Shown piece by piece: positions 1 to 11,500 of a stretch of 20,028 bases of DNA. Under the pieces are notes generated by a model. The model saw only the letters and a list, made by a program, of their open reading frames with translations. It had not been told where the DNA came from and made no database searches. Origin of the DNA: Phoronis ovalis (taxonomy: Eukaryota > Phoronida > Phoronidae). The stretch is taken from NCBI GenBank assembly GCA_028565635.1, contig JAOXYB010008678.1:1-20028 (forward strand), given 5' to 3'. How positions within the stretch are numbered: the stretch's first letter is position 1; each line of letters opens with the position of its first letter. The position numbers were made by a program, and so were the translations under genes.

Positions 1-183
1 TTTGACCTGTACTTACCCTGTACCAAATACGAAGATGATCTGACAAAAGCTGAAGCCGTTATAGCAAGACAAAGAAACGGTTACATACGACGCCGACGCC
101 GCATACAGTACGGCTATATGCCCTTTCACTATTACATAGTGATGGGCATAACTAGAACAAACAAGGATAAAAAAAATATCTAA
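1..183 (+). CDS. Possible 3' end of an unrecognised gene (5' part outside window)
   Basis: The frame starting at base 1 stays open for 60 codons and ends at TAA (181-183). The peptide has an acidic stretch (KYEDDLTKAEA), then a basic run (RRRRR) and an aromatic patch (YGYMPFHYYIVMG), and ends in a lysine-rich tail. I recognise no family. The stretch is richer in GC than the flanking sequence, which fits coding DNA. The opposite strand is also open here in register and carries a donor-like GTAAGT (near 9-16), so a minus-strand exon ending there is an alternative. No start codon or acceptor can be seen because the window begins inside the frame. Confidence 0.33.
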   Translation, partial: FDLYLPCTKYEDDLTKAEAVIARQRNGYIRRRRRIQYGYMPFHYYIVMGITRTNKDKKNI

Positions 184-2239
184 TCAGTCACAGAAGTCGG
201 TGAGAGTTTGGTAATATTTTTATTTAATGTCGAAATATCTCATTTCCCCATTATAACGGATGGGAGGTGAATTAGTGGTGTGCTCTCACAACACTTGGTA
301 GGAGGAACGAGTACCATCTGGTGAAAGACAATGTCAATTCGATTGTTGTGTGACAGAGGTGTGTATTTCACAAACTTGTTTTCAAGGCACAGGCAAATTC
401 AACTTTGAATCCGGCTCTGAATCCCGCAGTTCAGGAAATCCCAGGAGACTGATATTCAAAGTCACTATATAATTATATGTGCTACCCAATCTAAATTAGG
501 ACCCTTTTAAGCTCCTGGATTTACCAAAGGACATGCTTTCACTGATCGCAAAGCCTTATTTTACTACATGGTATACGGGCTTTTCTCGTTAGACATTTAC
601 CTCATTTACATTTTCAAAAAATGCATTTATCAAACGTTGTATTTCTTGAAAAACGGATTTGCGACAGGTATGAAAAATTAAGGTTAGTAATTGGGGGCTG
701 TAGGGCGGGGGGGGGGTATCGTGAGCAGCAAGCATTTGGTCTGTTATTTAGTGTTAAAACGGTGCGAGCAGTGAGCATTGCCTTGCCCCTTGGTCTGTTA
801 AGCGCGAGCATTGTGTTTTGGCGAACATTATTTTGCATATTTTTTTAATTTAGTGTACTATTTTGTTTTGTTTTTTTGGTTGTCGATTCTTTTTTGGCGA
901 CCTTTTTTTTTGGGAACCGTTTTTTTTTTTGATGTCAATTTTTCTTTTGTACCTTTTTGACTTGAAACCATGCATAGGTATGAGTAGCTGCTATGAAGTA
1001 AGCAGTTGAACACAATCATATAAACACCATGAAATATGAACCGAACCCCGCCGGGGAATCGACCATCATCTGAATTCTGATCATGCAGATCAGAAAGCAA
1101 TTTCGGCCCGAATACACAAAGGAATACATTCAAATTTCAATACCTTCATAGATTCTATTGTAGTTTGTCTGTATTTTTTACTTTCTTTACATCCTCCTGG
1201 TAGTAAAATGTCTTTCCTAGGTTTTCGAGTAACATATCTATCCATACTCTATACTATACAGTCTGAGAGTCATCATGAAAGCTAAAATCGATGACATTGC
1301 ATTCAAATACACATGATGCACTGCGGGCATAAATTAAAATAGGTCAACTTAAAAATAGGTCAAGACAATGTACAAATCTATGTCAATAACGCGAATGTGG
1401 AAATTACCTGGACATCCGAGCACCTGACTCGACTACGCTTTCTTTATTTGGTATTTCCCCTTGCTAAGGAATTTTTCTTTCCTAATGTCATGAGATCTCA
1501 TTATTATTGCAACCTTTAATTAATGACATGCACTGATATTTGTTAAATTGTGGGTATAATGACTATAATGAAAAGTCTCACCTAAATTAAGTCAAAGATA
1601 ATTGCAAAGACAAAACGTAAGTAAAACTAAAAGAGTTAGTGTGATATTTTATAACGATGCGTCGTTCACAGTCCTCGTTTAATTTCTTGAAAAGCAATTA
1701 TGTGACGATCATTTATTAGGATGTTGATGTGATGTAGAACGCAACAGGCGCTTGCATTGGTTTGATGTCGTCAACTGAAAATCATGCATGCCTTGCATTT
1801 CGATAATTATAAGAATAGTTTTATATCGTGCACATTTTATTCAGGCAATAACACCCCGAAATAGAACGACAGAATTAACATTGTCTCGCTAGTTTTCACT
1901 GCAATATTTCTCATTGCTTGTCATCAAAGGCTTAAAAAATGTTACTATCAGCTAGTGCTCGTCATACTTTTTTAATCCTTATAATGCCAACAGTTTCATT
2001 TAGTAAATGATGTATGGTTTCTAACAAATTCCAGGAAAAGAACTTTAGTATTATATTGTAATGCAATTATTAATGTCACAAGTTTGCTAAAACATCGCAT
2101 GTGTGTATCTGTATGAGATAATTAAGTGCACTTATAATTAATCCAGTAGTGTTATTACAACCAAATAGCCTGGCAGTCTGTGTAACAGTTTTTGAAAATT
2201 CAGGTATATTTAAAATTATTGCAATATTGCAATTTCCAG
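184..2239. other. Non-coding stretch, no gene supported
   Basis: No open frame here has coding character; the longest are short, low-complexity or unlike any protein. The stretch contains a G10 run near 704-713, a T-rich block (841-950) and a GC-rich patch at 1044-1060. The right edge ends in a good splice acceptor (AATTTCCAG, 2231-2239), so part of this region is probably an intron or 5' flank of the coiled-coil gene that follows. I could not place a 5' untranslated exon. Confidence 0.55.
858..1133 (-). repeat. Possible degenerate SINE-like element
   Basis: Read on the minus strand, a tRNA B-box-like string GGTCGATTCC (RC of 1052-1061) is followed about 100-200 nt later by A-rich tail-like blocks (RC of 845-950, A runs separated by short GC-containing spacers). 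A B-box near the head and an A-rich tail are the layout of a tRNA-derived SINE. I see no convincing A-box and no target duplication, so this is only a suggestion; a chance T-rich low-complexity tract is equally possible. Confidence 0.15.
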
Positions 2240-3172
2240 ATGGATTACCAACGAGAATTGCAGAGAGCAATGAAAGAGTGTGATGGATTGTACTATGAAA
2301 ACTGGACTTTACGACAAAAACTTGAGGAAAATGAAACACAGCTTGCTAAGCTGCAACAGACGCAGAAGAAGAATGAAAAGTTGGAAGACCAAGTTTCAGA
2401 ATTGCATGCAGACTATGTGGCTGGTATCAATGCAAAGTGTATTCAATTGTTTGACATGGAATCAAAATCTGTCTATTATATGAACAGCCATGGCTTGATA
2501 AGTGCCGAAAATGAGGCGCTTAAAAGACAAATGAGCGAAATAAATATAGAAATAGAAAAATTAGAAATGGAGAGTAAAGAACAGAAAAACTTGCTGCAAA
2601 ACAAGGACAATAAACTTTTATTAATAAAAATTGAAAAAGACAAAGCAGTTAAAGAAGCAGAAACGGATAAGGATAAACTTGACAAGTTCAAAATACTAGT
2701 CGATCACTGGTATAACCAGCACAAAAACTCAGAACAAAAACTAAAAAATGTAGAACGGGAATTGAACATCTTAAAAACCAGCGAGAAAGTCCAAATGCAA
2801 AGTGGAGGTGCAAGTTTTATGTATTTCTCTGAACTGGAGGATTCGGGATTTATGGTTGAATCAGCGGCAGCATCAACTTTTGAAAGAAGTGGTCGATACA
2901 AGTCATTTCATGTCAGTCAAGTGCAAAACTGTCAAAAATGTCATCAAGGTATTCGGGGGAACAAGTGGGATGAAGAATGTTACTACCATCCAAATCATCC
3001 AACCGACCGGGTTGGCTGGCAAAGAATGGCCGAATATAAAACACATGCTAATGATCCACAGCACAATGAATACAAATATTGGATTTGTTGCAACAAATTT
3101 AGCAGAAAGAGACCAAAAGGCTGTCACATTGCTTGCTCACACGTTAAGCCATACGACACCCGATTTATTTAG
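2240..3172 (+). CDS. Coiled-coil protein with C-terminal CHORD-like Cys/His domain, 310 aa
   Basis: The function is unknown. I start it at ATG 2240, which directly follows a splice acceptor (AATTTCCAG), so an upstream untranslated exon probably exists; the whole coding part is one exon ending at TAG. Residues about 1-190 are Glu/Lys/Leu-rich with heptad-like spacing and read as coiled coil. A linker (about 195-225) leads to a Cys/His cluster: C231-x2-C234-H235, C247-x2-H250-x2-H253, a KYWICC segment with C283 and C284, then C295-H296-x2-C299-x-H301. The order C..C, C-Y-x-H-P, K-x-W-x-C-C, G-C-x4-5-H resembles the zinc-binding CHORD module, with different spacing, so I call it CHORD-like by inference. 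It is intronless in coding sequence, unlike its neighbour, and ends 73 bp before a mobile element. A coiled-coil plus zinc-module protein could be an adaptor or scaffold, but nothing here proves a role. Confidence 0.72.
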   Translation: MDYQRELQRAMKECDGLYYENWTLRQKLEENETQLAKLQQTQKKNEKLEDQVSELHADYVAGINAKCIQLFDMESKSVYYMNSHGLISAENEALKRQMSEINIEIEKLEMESKEQKNLLQNKDNKLLLIKIEKDKAVKEAETDKDKLDKFKILVDHWYNQHKNSEQKLKNVERELNILKTSEKVQMQSGGASFMYFSELEDSGFMVESAAASTFERSGRYKSFHVSQVQNCQKCHQGIRGNKWDEECYYHPNHPTDRVGWQRMAEYKTHANDPQHNEYKYWICCNKFSRKRPKGCHIACSHVKPYDTRFI

Positions 3173-3245
3173 TATTTTTACACCAACTTGGTTGTATAAG
3201 CACAGATTACATACAGAAGTTAACGTCCCCAGAACATATAAATAT

Positions 3246-3602
3246 CCTGGGGGAGGGGGCACTCAGCCTTCCATATAGGGATATGCAGCTTCAATGGATC
3301 CAATTTTTTTACCAAATTAGTAGAACGAATCCTGTTTTTTGATCAAATCAGCAGAGAGGATCCAATTTCAGTTTTTGCGAAATTAGCAGTTTGGATTTGT
3401 TTTTTTGAATAAGCTAAGTTGATCTGGTTTTTTAGTGAAATAAATCAGTTTTCTAATACACAAAATTAGCAATCAGGTTTTTTAGCAAAAAAAAGTTATG
3501 TCTTTTTTTGGCAGGGAAAAGTAGTTGTGAGAGGATCCATTTTTTTAGCATGGGCTGTACACCCCTATCCAAAATTTTGTGAAGTGCCCCCCCCCCTTTG
3601 GG
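3246..3602. mobile_element. Non-autonomous DNA element with G-rich inverted ends and 8-bp target duplication
   Basis: The left end begins CCTGGGGGAGGGGGCACTC; the right end read on the minus strand begins CCCAAAGGGGGGGGGGCAC. These form imperfect terminal inverted repeats. Perfect 8-bp direct repeats ATAAATAT lie immediately outside (3238-3245 and 3603-3610). The interior is a degenerate tandem array of units like AAATTAGCAG then GGATCC and a T run. No transposase frame is present. An 8-bp duplication is typical of the hAT superfamily, but the end sequence is not a textbook hAT end, so the class is open. A second member lies at 17488-17902. Confidence 0.72.
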
Positions 3603-3610
3603 ATAAATAT

Positions 3611-5423
3611 ATCCAATTTATTTGTAGTATATGTTACATGTGACATGCTCCCATGTAAAAAGTATCCCACCCAATCAATGTATGAATAATGTTTTGCATT
3701 TACAAGTTCTTTTCTTTTGAAATATGACATATATACCTACAAGAATGCATTATGATTCTGCATATTTGTATTTTATCACATTATAGGAACATGTAGGAAC
3801 TATGTGAGGATGCAGGAAACAAGTATTATTTAACCAGTATTACAAAAGGGTATGTTATAACTTCCTTATCAGGGTAGACTTTTATATCAAAGTTAGGCTT
3901 CCTGTGAGTTGAGTGCATCCATTGTCACTTCTAGGAGTTTTACAACTTGTCAGTTTAATTATTATGAGTCAGATATCCCTTTTACCTCAGATAAATACAA
4001 AGTTATTACAAGTACACATAGTAAAAGTGTGTAGTTCATAACAATTAGTAAATCTACTTTCCAATGTAGAAAGAACGTTCTACATATTGTTAACTTGACA
4101 TAATAATAATGATAATTATATATTTCAGATACAGGAGATTGAGTTAGAAATACATTTATAGCAAAAAAAAAATGCAGGGACCCCAACTTCCGCATATTTT
4201 TACATTTTTTTGAACTTTGATTATTTGCATGAATTATTCATGAGTTGTTTACACACAGATATTTATATCTTTTAGCATAATCAGATTAAGTCAGTTTCAA
4301 CTGTGGTGCACATATAATTAAACTGCATAATTAGATCTTATTATTAAATGCACTTTAGTTGGTACATACTAGGATATATAAAACTTTATATATCCTAGGT
4401 ACATACAACAATGTTATGCTCAAAGTGCTTTGTTTACTTAATACACTATGCAATATTTTATCATCTAGTCATTTTCAGCAATTGGTGGAGGGCAATTTAT
4501 TGTATACAGCATGTGAAATTCTTAGTTTCCCATTACATTGCTTGATTTGTACAATGCAAAAGAATCAAATTCTTACTTGTATATACCAAATGAAAATATA
4601 ATATAATTAATATCATAATATGCTCTTCCAGTTGTTTGTTTCAATAGAAAAAATATATAAAAATGGTTTTAAAGATTTTTTAATAAAAATAAAGCAATTT
4701 TCATTGGTTCATTATAGGCATAATGTAAAGAAGTTTCTGTATTTATGAATATCAAAGTGCACACAAAACTGCACAGCAATTTATAGTGTAACAAGCTTAA
4801 ACTTTTATATTAGTTACATGTATATGGCAGTCAGTGCATAAATAAATTTATACATTCAATTATATTCAAATTTAATTGAGAAATAAGAACTGATACTTAT
4901 ATTTTTACTGTACACCATCTATACTTGTTTAATTGAACTCCCTTTTTTACTTCTTGGCAAAAAAACTTAAGAAATAATTCTAATGTCCCAAGTGAATAAA
5001 GCCTGAATAAAGCAGGCCTACACATTTACTGCATTTTTTAATCAGATTTAACTACCTTTTGCCAAGACCTGCTGACCAGGTTTAATTATCAAACAAAAAA
5101 AAAGTTGCATGTAATAATAATACTCGACTTTACAAGTATTTCCCACACCTGATTAATCTGGTGACTGATAAAACTGAAGCACATTGATAAAATATGCATG
5201 GAATTTTGGGTACTTCCTTATTTACATATCCTATATCCGAATATTGATTACAAGCAAGTCTTTTGTTCGATTATATAGTTTCAACTGACGGTATTGTTTA
5301 TATAAAACAGAAGGATATTTATAGAATTCATGGCACAAGATATGAAAGTTTCTGACAGGAAATCATCATGATTCTTAACTGATGAATGGTAGAAACAACA
5401 GACCACAGCCATATAGCTTCTGC
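3611..5423. other. Intergenic / UBE3C 3' flank, convergent gene ends
   Basis: No coding frame is supported. This AT-rich stretch separates two convergent genes: the coiled-coil gene (plus) and UBE3C (minus). The UBE3C 3' untranslated region must start at 5423 and run leftward. I see no close AATAAA on the minus strand; ATTAAA variants at 5081-5086 and 5037-5042 are possible poly(A) signals 340-390 nt after the stop. A 28-bp palindromic element sits at 4370-4397. Confidence 0.5.
4370..4397. mobile_element. 28-bp palindromic foldback element with 9-bp target duplication
   Basis: The sequence is a perfect inverted repeat: a 13-nt arm TAGGATATATAAA, a 2-nt centre AC, then the complementary arm TTTATATATCCTA. 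It is flanked on both sides by a perfect 9-bp direct repeat GGTACATAC (4361-4369 and 4398-4406). Its first 16 bases (TAGGATATATAAAACT) equal the terminal repeat of the 76-bp element at 18883-18958, so it looks like an end-only derivative of the same family. Confidence 0.62.
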
Positions 5424-5594
5424 TCAGCTAAGTTCAAAGCCAGCTTCTGATTCAACAGCATACAGCAATTTGGTTCTCATTGTTTGGTAGTCCTTAAACT
5501 CTGGAAGTTTGAGTAAGTTCATGCACGTGCTTGCTGTAGGCAATCTTTCCAAATCAGTTCCACCATGGTGAATACAAAAAGCAGGGAACAAATC
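5424..5594 (-). CDS. UBE3C: UBE3C exon 20 (aa 1025-1080), catalytic cysteine and stop
   Basis: It encodes [17 protein letters not shown] and then [16 protein letters not shown]; the Cys (codon 5523-5525, residue 1048) is the ubiquitin-thioester cysteine. The protein ends AGFELS, with Phe at the -4 position as usual for HECT ligases. Stop TGA is 5426-5424. The acceptor is CTTGTAG. Confidence 0.97.
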   Translation of the reverse strand, partial: DLFPAFCIHHGGTDLERLPTASTCMNLLKLPEFKDYQTMRTKLLYAVESEAGFELS

Positions 5595-8500
5595 CTACAA
5601 GACATAATAAACATGTTTCTGCTTCTGTCAGATTTTTAATGATACTCTAGATCCTCTTTATAAGGAGCTTAAAGATGAACTTCCATTTTATGGGCCAGTG
5701 TTTTTGTCCATGAGTACAACAAATTGCATTTCATTACATACATGTAGATGTTCTGCACAGCTAATAAATTTTCAGGTACATAATAATCTTTCTTTTATTA
5801 TTATAAATTGAAAGCTGTAATTGGTTAGATTGATACAAGTGGTGCATATGACTCTGGTTTATTACGGGGATTTATGTATGACAGTCAACTGGATTGCACA
5901 AAGTATATCATACATTTATAAATAAATAAATTTACCAACAGTTGAATAATAGCATGATCATGGTATATTATGAAGAACGATGTAAACTTGCCAATAAATC
6001 ATGAATAATAAAAACATTAACACAAAGATTAGGCATTCAAGCTTACATAATACCTCTTGAACATTGTCATTACTATTTTGAACTTTACAAGTGGTCTTAA
6101 ATCATATGATACATATTAACAGATAAAACCGTTTATTTAGTTACAAAACAACTACAACATCTCTCCAAAAAATCAGAACCTTAGAAATCAACTCCCAGTA
6201 CACTCTAAATAAGTAAACTCATCTGTTGTGTACACTTTGTTACTTTTTTTACAATAGATAACTAAGTTTACACAACATGTGAGTTTTTTTTGATTGATCC
6301 CAGTTTGTTTAAGGAATACGACATATGAATGTTCTGATTTCATTCGATCCATACTTTATTAAATACTTTAATGAATAAACATTACCCTACCTTGAATCCT
6401 AATAATGGCGGCCGTGAACAACTTGTCACAAACTTTAGACATTTTCTTCGCCGATCATCTGTGAAACTCTCCATAACTTCCCAAAAGCTTTTAATGACAG
6501 GATGGCTAACTGTATAACCACCTAAATAATTCAGTTAAACATGCAATTAGAAATACCTTCCCATTATTGTTTTCAACAACAAAGTTGGCAGTCATATTGC
6601 TCTTGCACAGATTCCGTTCACTTACTCTCACTCACTTCACTCTCAACCCACCCACCCATCCATCCACCCATCCACCCAAAGTTGATGTGAAAAATTAGCG
6701 GACATCTTGGATCCAAATAATTGCTGCACAAAAACATACTCTTTGATAACTCCGAAAGTACTACGCTGATTTCAACAAAACCTAGATTAAAATGTTTGCT
6801 GGTTTCTCAAGATGAACATTTGTAGTGGAAAATTTAGTGGTCATCTTAAATTCAAAATGGCTGCCATGTCAAAAACTTTGTATTGGAAGCCATATACTGT
6901 GTTGCCGTGCGACACTAATCCAGACCTCTAGTTTTGCATGTATTCTACGTAACATATTACAATACATCATAGATATGTTATTCAGTAAATATCTCCATTA
7001 TTAGCACACATATTTTTTCTTTCATAGGCTTATAGAAGCAATCTTTTTTATGGAACTATCATCATGACAAAAGCAGCAAGATTACACTATTATATGAAGA
7101 AGCAAAGAAGATGAAATTTAAATAGGAAATTTAAGATTTTTGGAATTATCAAATTCTCATTTTAAAATAAACAATTAATCAAGATTATGTAGTACTTGCC
7201 ATCAAATACTTTAAAAGTGGACAGGCGAAGTGTTAAGGCTGTTTAACACAAAACATTAATCACTGATTTGTAATGTGTACACTACCTGAGTAATTTGTAT
7301 GTTGTTTCAAATCTTCTAAATCAATAGGGACTTGAGCACCAGATATTAAAACTTGAAGTTCATGATAATCAAACATACGCAACCAGTCAAGATTAATAAC
7401 ATCTGCTAAACCTTGTCTAAAAGCGGTCGTATGAGCACGAATCTAAAACAGATTAGGGATACTGAAAATCAAATGTTATGTGCATTGAGATGTTTTACTT
7501 TTATCAAATCAGAAACTAAACTTTTGAATCAAAAACATAATATATTAAGTGGTTAATGAATACAATGGCTAGAAAATAGTGTTCATTGTCTCATAAAACA
7601 CTGATAACAGGATTTTGAACATTAAATAAAATATTTTGAGTTAAACAAGCAGGAACCAACCAACCACACAACAGACAAAAAGGGGGTTGGTATTTTTTAG
7701 GCAGTTTTTAATACTATATTACAATACGAGACAAAATCTGTCATGATTGGTCTAATTTGTCCTTTATATGCACAATCCACCCAAGAAATTATCAAAGTTA
7801 CCCCTTTTCCCTTTTAGATAAGATATCCCAAGACAAAACTGCAAGTACCATAATTACATGTATGCAGTTTAACAAGGACAAGTTATAGTTACAAGTTGAA
7901 ACACTTCTAAGATAATCAGAAAGAACTCACCTGTTTATTTAGCCTATAATGTGCCATAAGATGAACATATTCAATGCGATTGTCATTATTTACAAGAATC
8001 AATCGTCCTCCTGGTTTTAATTCTTCTACTCGAGTCTCACCAAAATCATTATTAACTACAGTAAAATCCAAATCAAGATCGGAGACATCACCTTCATAAT
8101 TTTTCAAGTACATGAGATTTCTAAAAGCACAAAATGTTCATAATAATTTACTAACAATATAAGGATCTAATAAACTTCTAGTTCTAGAAAATACATATAC
8201 TAAGTTCAATGGACTGTTCAGTGGAATTCTTCAACGATGCTTTTTCATCTTGAGAAAGCTGAATAAATCATGCATGTGTGCTGATTTATAATAAGCATTT
8301 CCTGAGAAATAAACAAAAACAGAAAAATTTGTTAACCAATCAACGAATATTGAATATTTAAAGTGTAACCTGTGCCACTACATCTGGAGAACTAGTATTT
8401 TAGAAACTATGCCACAAACATAAGTGCTGAACTAAAACAGAGATGTTTAGACCAGTTATATAACAGTGGTTGACGTGATGCTAGCATTGAATAACATATA

Positions 8501-11500
8501 CAAATTCTGTACATAGTTACAATAAAGATCACTTACTTGTACATTTCTGGGTCTAATGAAGCTAGATGATGAATGTCCACGTCACCTGAATGATGACTGA
8601 GAAGTTTTGACAGGAAAAAACTGGCAAATGGCAGCTCTATTAGCATGTTCTCATAAAGTGCCTGGAATAATACATGAACAATATGATCACCATACACACA
8701 AAGTTAACAAATTTATTTGTTCAAGCTTATATACAAGACTTAGACAACAAAACACCATCTAAACAACAGAATTATAGCAGAAAAATAAAAAAGTAGTTTC
8801 GAGGCTAAAGCAATTTATATTTACCACTATTCCACAGAATAAGAAAAAATTAGAGCACGCAAAATAGTCTATTGATAAAAACTGTTGAAAGAGCAACTGT
8901 TTAAGTAATGATAGCAGGAGAAATTTTTTACATACAATTGAATAGTTGATGCAAAATGAAAGTTCAAACCTTGCCAAGCATTCTTCCCAAAAAATAGTAA
9001 TGCTTTGTAAAAGTATCCACTAATAATCGTGCTTGAGGATTAGGATAGAGCAGTGAATCAGCAGTTGACATAAAGAAGCCTCTGTTCGGGTCGAACCCAG
9101 TTTTGAGAAGCTGTGACAAAAATTCACGGAAGACTCCGCCTCCATCTATGCCAGCTTCATCCAGCCCCGCTACATTCACCAACTGTACCTGCATTCTGAG
9201 CTTCAAATTAGGCTCTGAAATAAGCAGGCATTCTGTACTCGAATATTTGAAATGTGGTACACGTAAAATCTCCAAAGACGGCATACAGTATTAACTTAAT
9301 ATATGTTACTTATTCATAGTTAAAAAAAATAATTTACTGTTACATAAAAAACAGTAGCTGCAGTTTCCTCACAGGTATGGAAGCAAACTTTGCGAGTGCT
9401 ATACCTCATATTTATAAAAAAAAATTCAAACACAAGTTATGTAAAGCACTCTCCATAATTTAAAATTTTAAAAAGAAATCACCATTTTAAACAGTATTCT
9501 ACTAAAAGACTCAAGCCTGTGCCAATGTTTTTGTCTACCAACATGATAGTTTGGTGATTATGTCACATTTTAAATACTACAGTTATATAAGAAAAAAGGT
9601 TCTCAATGTGACCTATTTTACTGCATCAAATAACTGGACTCGGCCATAACCTCACCATTATCTGGTGACAATTTATCAAAAGCATCCTCATAAATGTAGT
9701 TTCTTCGTATCATCACACGAATGCAAAGCCCTAACCCCATACTAGATAAATCGGACTGATATTCTTCCTTATCTTTCATCACAAGTCGTTGAAAAATCTA
9801 AAAAGATAGAAAACATTTTTTTTATTATCGCATCAGAAATGAACTTCTAGCTATAAACTTAATAGATAAATAGAACCACGGTATAACCTTTCAACATCAA
9901 ATTATGTCCAATTGTGATCTAAACTATACGTCATGTCTGCAAAAGTTTTCAAGCATGTTATGATAATCATGTTTGATCAAATAATACGTATTTTGGTGAA
10001 CTCCATCAATACATGAACAGGACACCATTTGAAACAGACTGTCCTATATATGAAAGGGGACACTTTCTGCTAAGATTCCCATAAAAAGGTTATTATACCA
10101 TCACACGTTTGACATTGCTTGACATTTCTATTACTTTTTAAAAACGTTGTTTTTAACTGGTCAAGACTTAGCAAATACCTTTACTCTCTCTTGGAAGGAT
10201 ACTACAAATGGTATCTCTGTAAGTATAGTTAGATTTCTTGCTTCAGTGTTAGACATAGGGGGCCCTTCTTCATCTGAAAAAGGAGATGCAGTTACTTTGT
10301 TTATATCACTGAACCTTACTCATGTTGCTTTAACAGCTCAAATTAATATTCTATGTAATATTCCTATACAGGACATGTACTAACATTTCGTAAAGAGTAC
10401 TTTAATAAAATATAAAATGTACAATGATATTTATCATATAAGTTAAAGTTTAAGACAAGGAGGGTTTACAAATTTTAAACTTGCTTGATATGGTACAAAT
10501 ACATTAATATGTGGTTTTACAAATTTTACCTAACATCTCTCTCCTATTTAGAGTGCTAAGTTCACCAAATCGTCTTCTGGACAAACTATCTTGTGACTTG
10601 TAAATTTGAGAACTAGACTGGTCTGCTATTATATTAACTCGATTGGCTAACCAGTGGCCTGGATGACAAAAAGGTCGTCGAGTGTCTCGACTGTATAATT
10701 GCTTGACCAAATGAGCAGTAACCTGTTGGAGAGAAGAAACACTTGTTAATAAACTTTGACTTTTGCAAGTAGTACCTATGATGTACAGTTTTTCAGTCGC
10801 TGACATGTAATACAGGAAATGATTGCAAAGTTAACACAAGTTAATGCAAGGAATGGTTCTATTTTACTTTTTTTTTGAAAGTTGCTCATAGTTAACAGTG
10901 GCAACAGTATTTTACATGCAGCCAATTCCTCTTTTATTAATGCCAAACTCTGACGGTATATACAGACTGGCAGCAGTGTTACTCTTCCACAAAGCAACAT
11001 CAAGTAAAACATGAAAGCCAGTGAATATATTAACAAACCTTAAACAAGTAAGCCCACATCCTTTGCGTCTGTTCTAACTCCTGAGCAGTAATCGCGTCAT
11101 CTCTAACACCCACACTTCTAAAGGCTACCTGCATATCCTCCCTAATTGTAGGTCTGCTATCAGGGTACGCTAACTGAATGATTCCTAAGCAAGCGTCACG
11201 TAAATATCTCGTAATGGTGACGACTTCAGATACAGTAAATGGTGTACTACTAGTTGGCATCACTAAAAATAAATGTAATCAATGGTGCAGATGCAAAAGT
11301 GACCAATACATACCATATCCTCAACATAGGTACCACCTCTGCAAGGGATGAATTGTAATGTACCCCTTCGCATCCTCGGTGTAGGGTGAGGTGTCCCAGC
11401 ACCTGATACATCTGTATAGTCTTCTGTACTCAGCTCACTCTGCTGCCAGGATAGTGGATGCAAAAAAAACGACATATTCTTCTTTAGCTGCAATGTTAAT

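Noticed and set aside
1044-1065. tRNA gene on the minus strand
   Set aside because: Only a B-box-like string is present; no A-box, acceptor stem or anticodon arm can be folded around it.
2802-3278. 158-codon plus-strand open frame
   Set aside because: It overlaps the coiled-coil/CHORD-like gene in another frame and runs into the mobile element; the main frame has the ordered Cys/His pattern.
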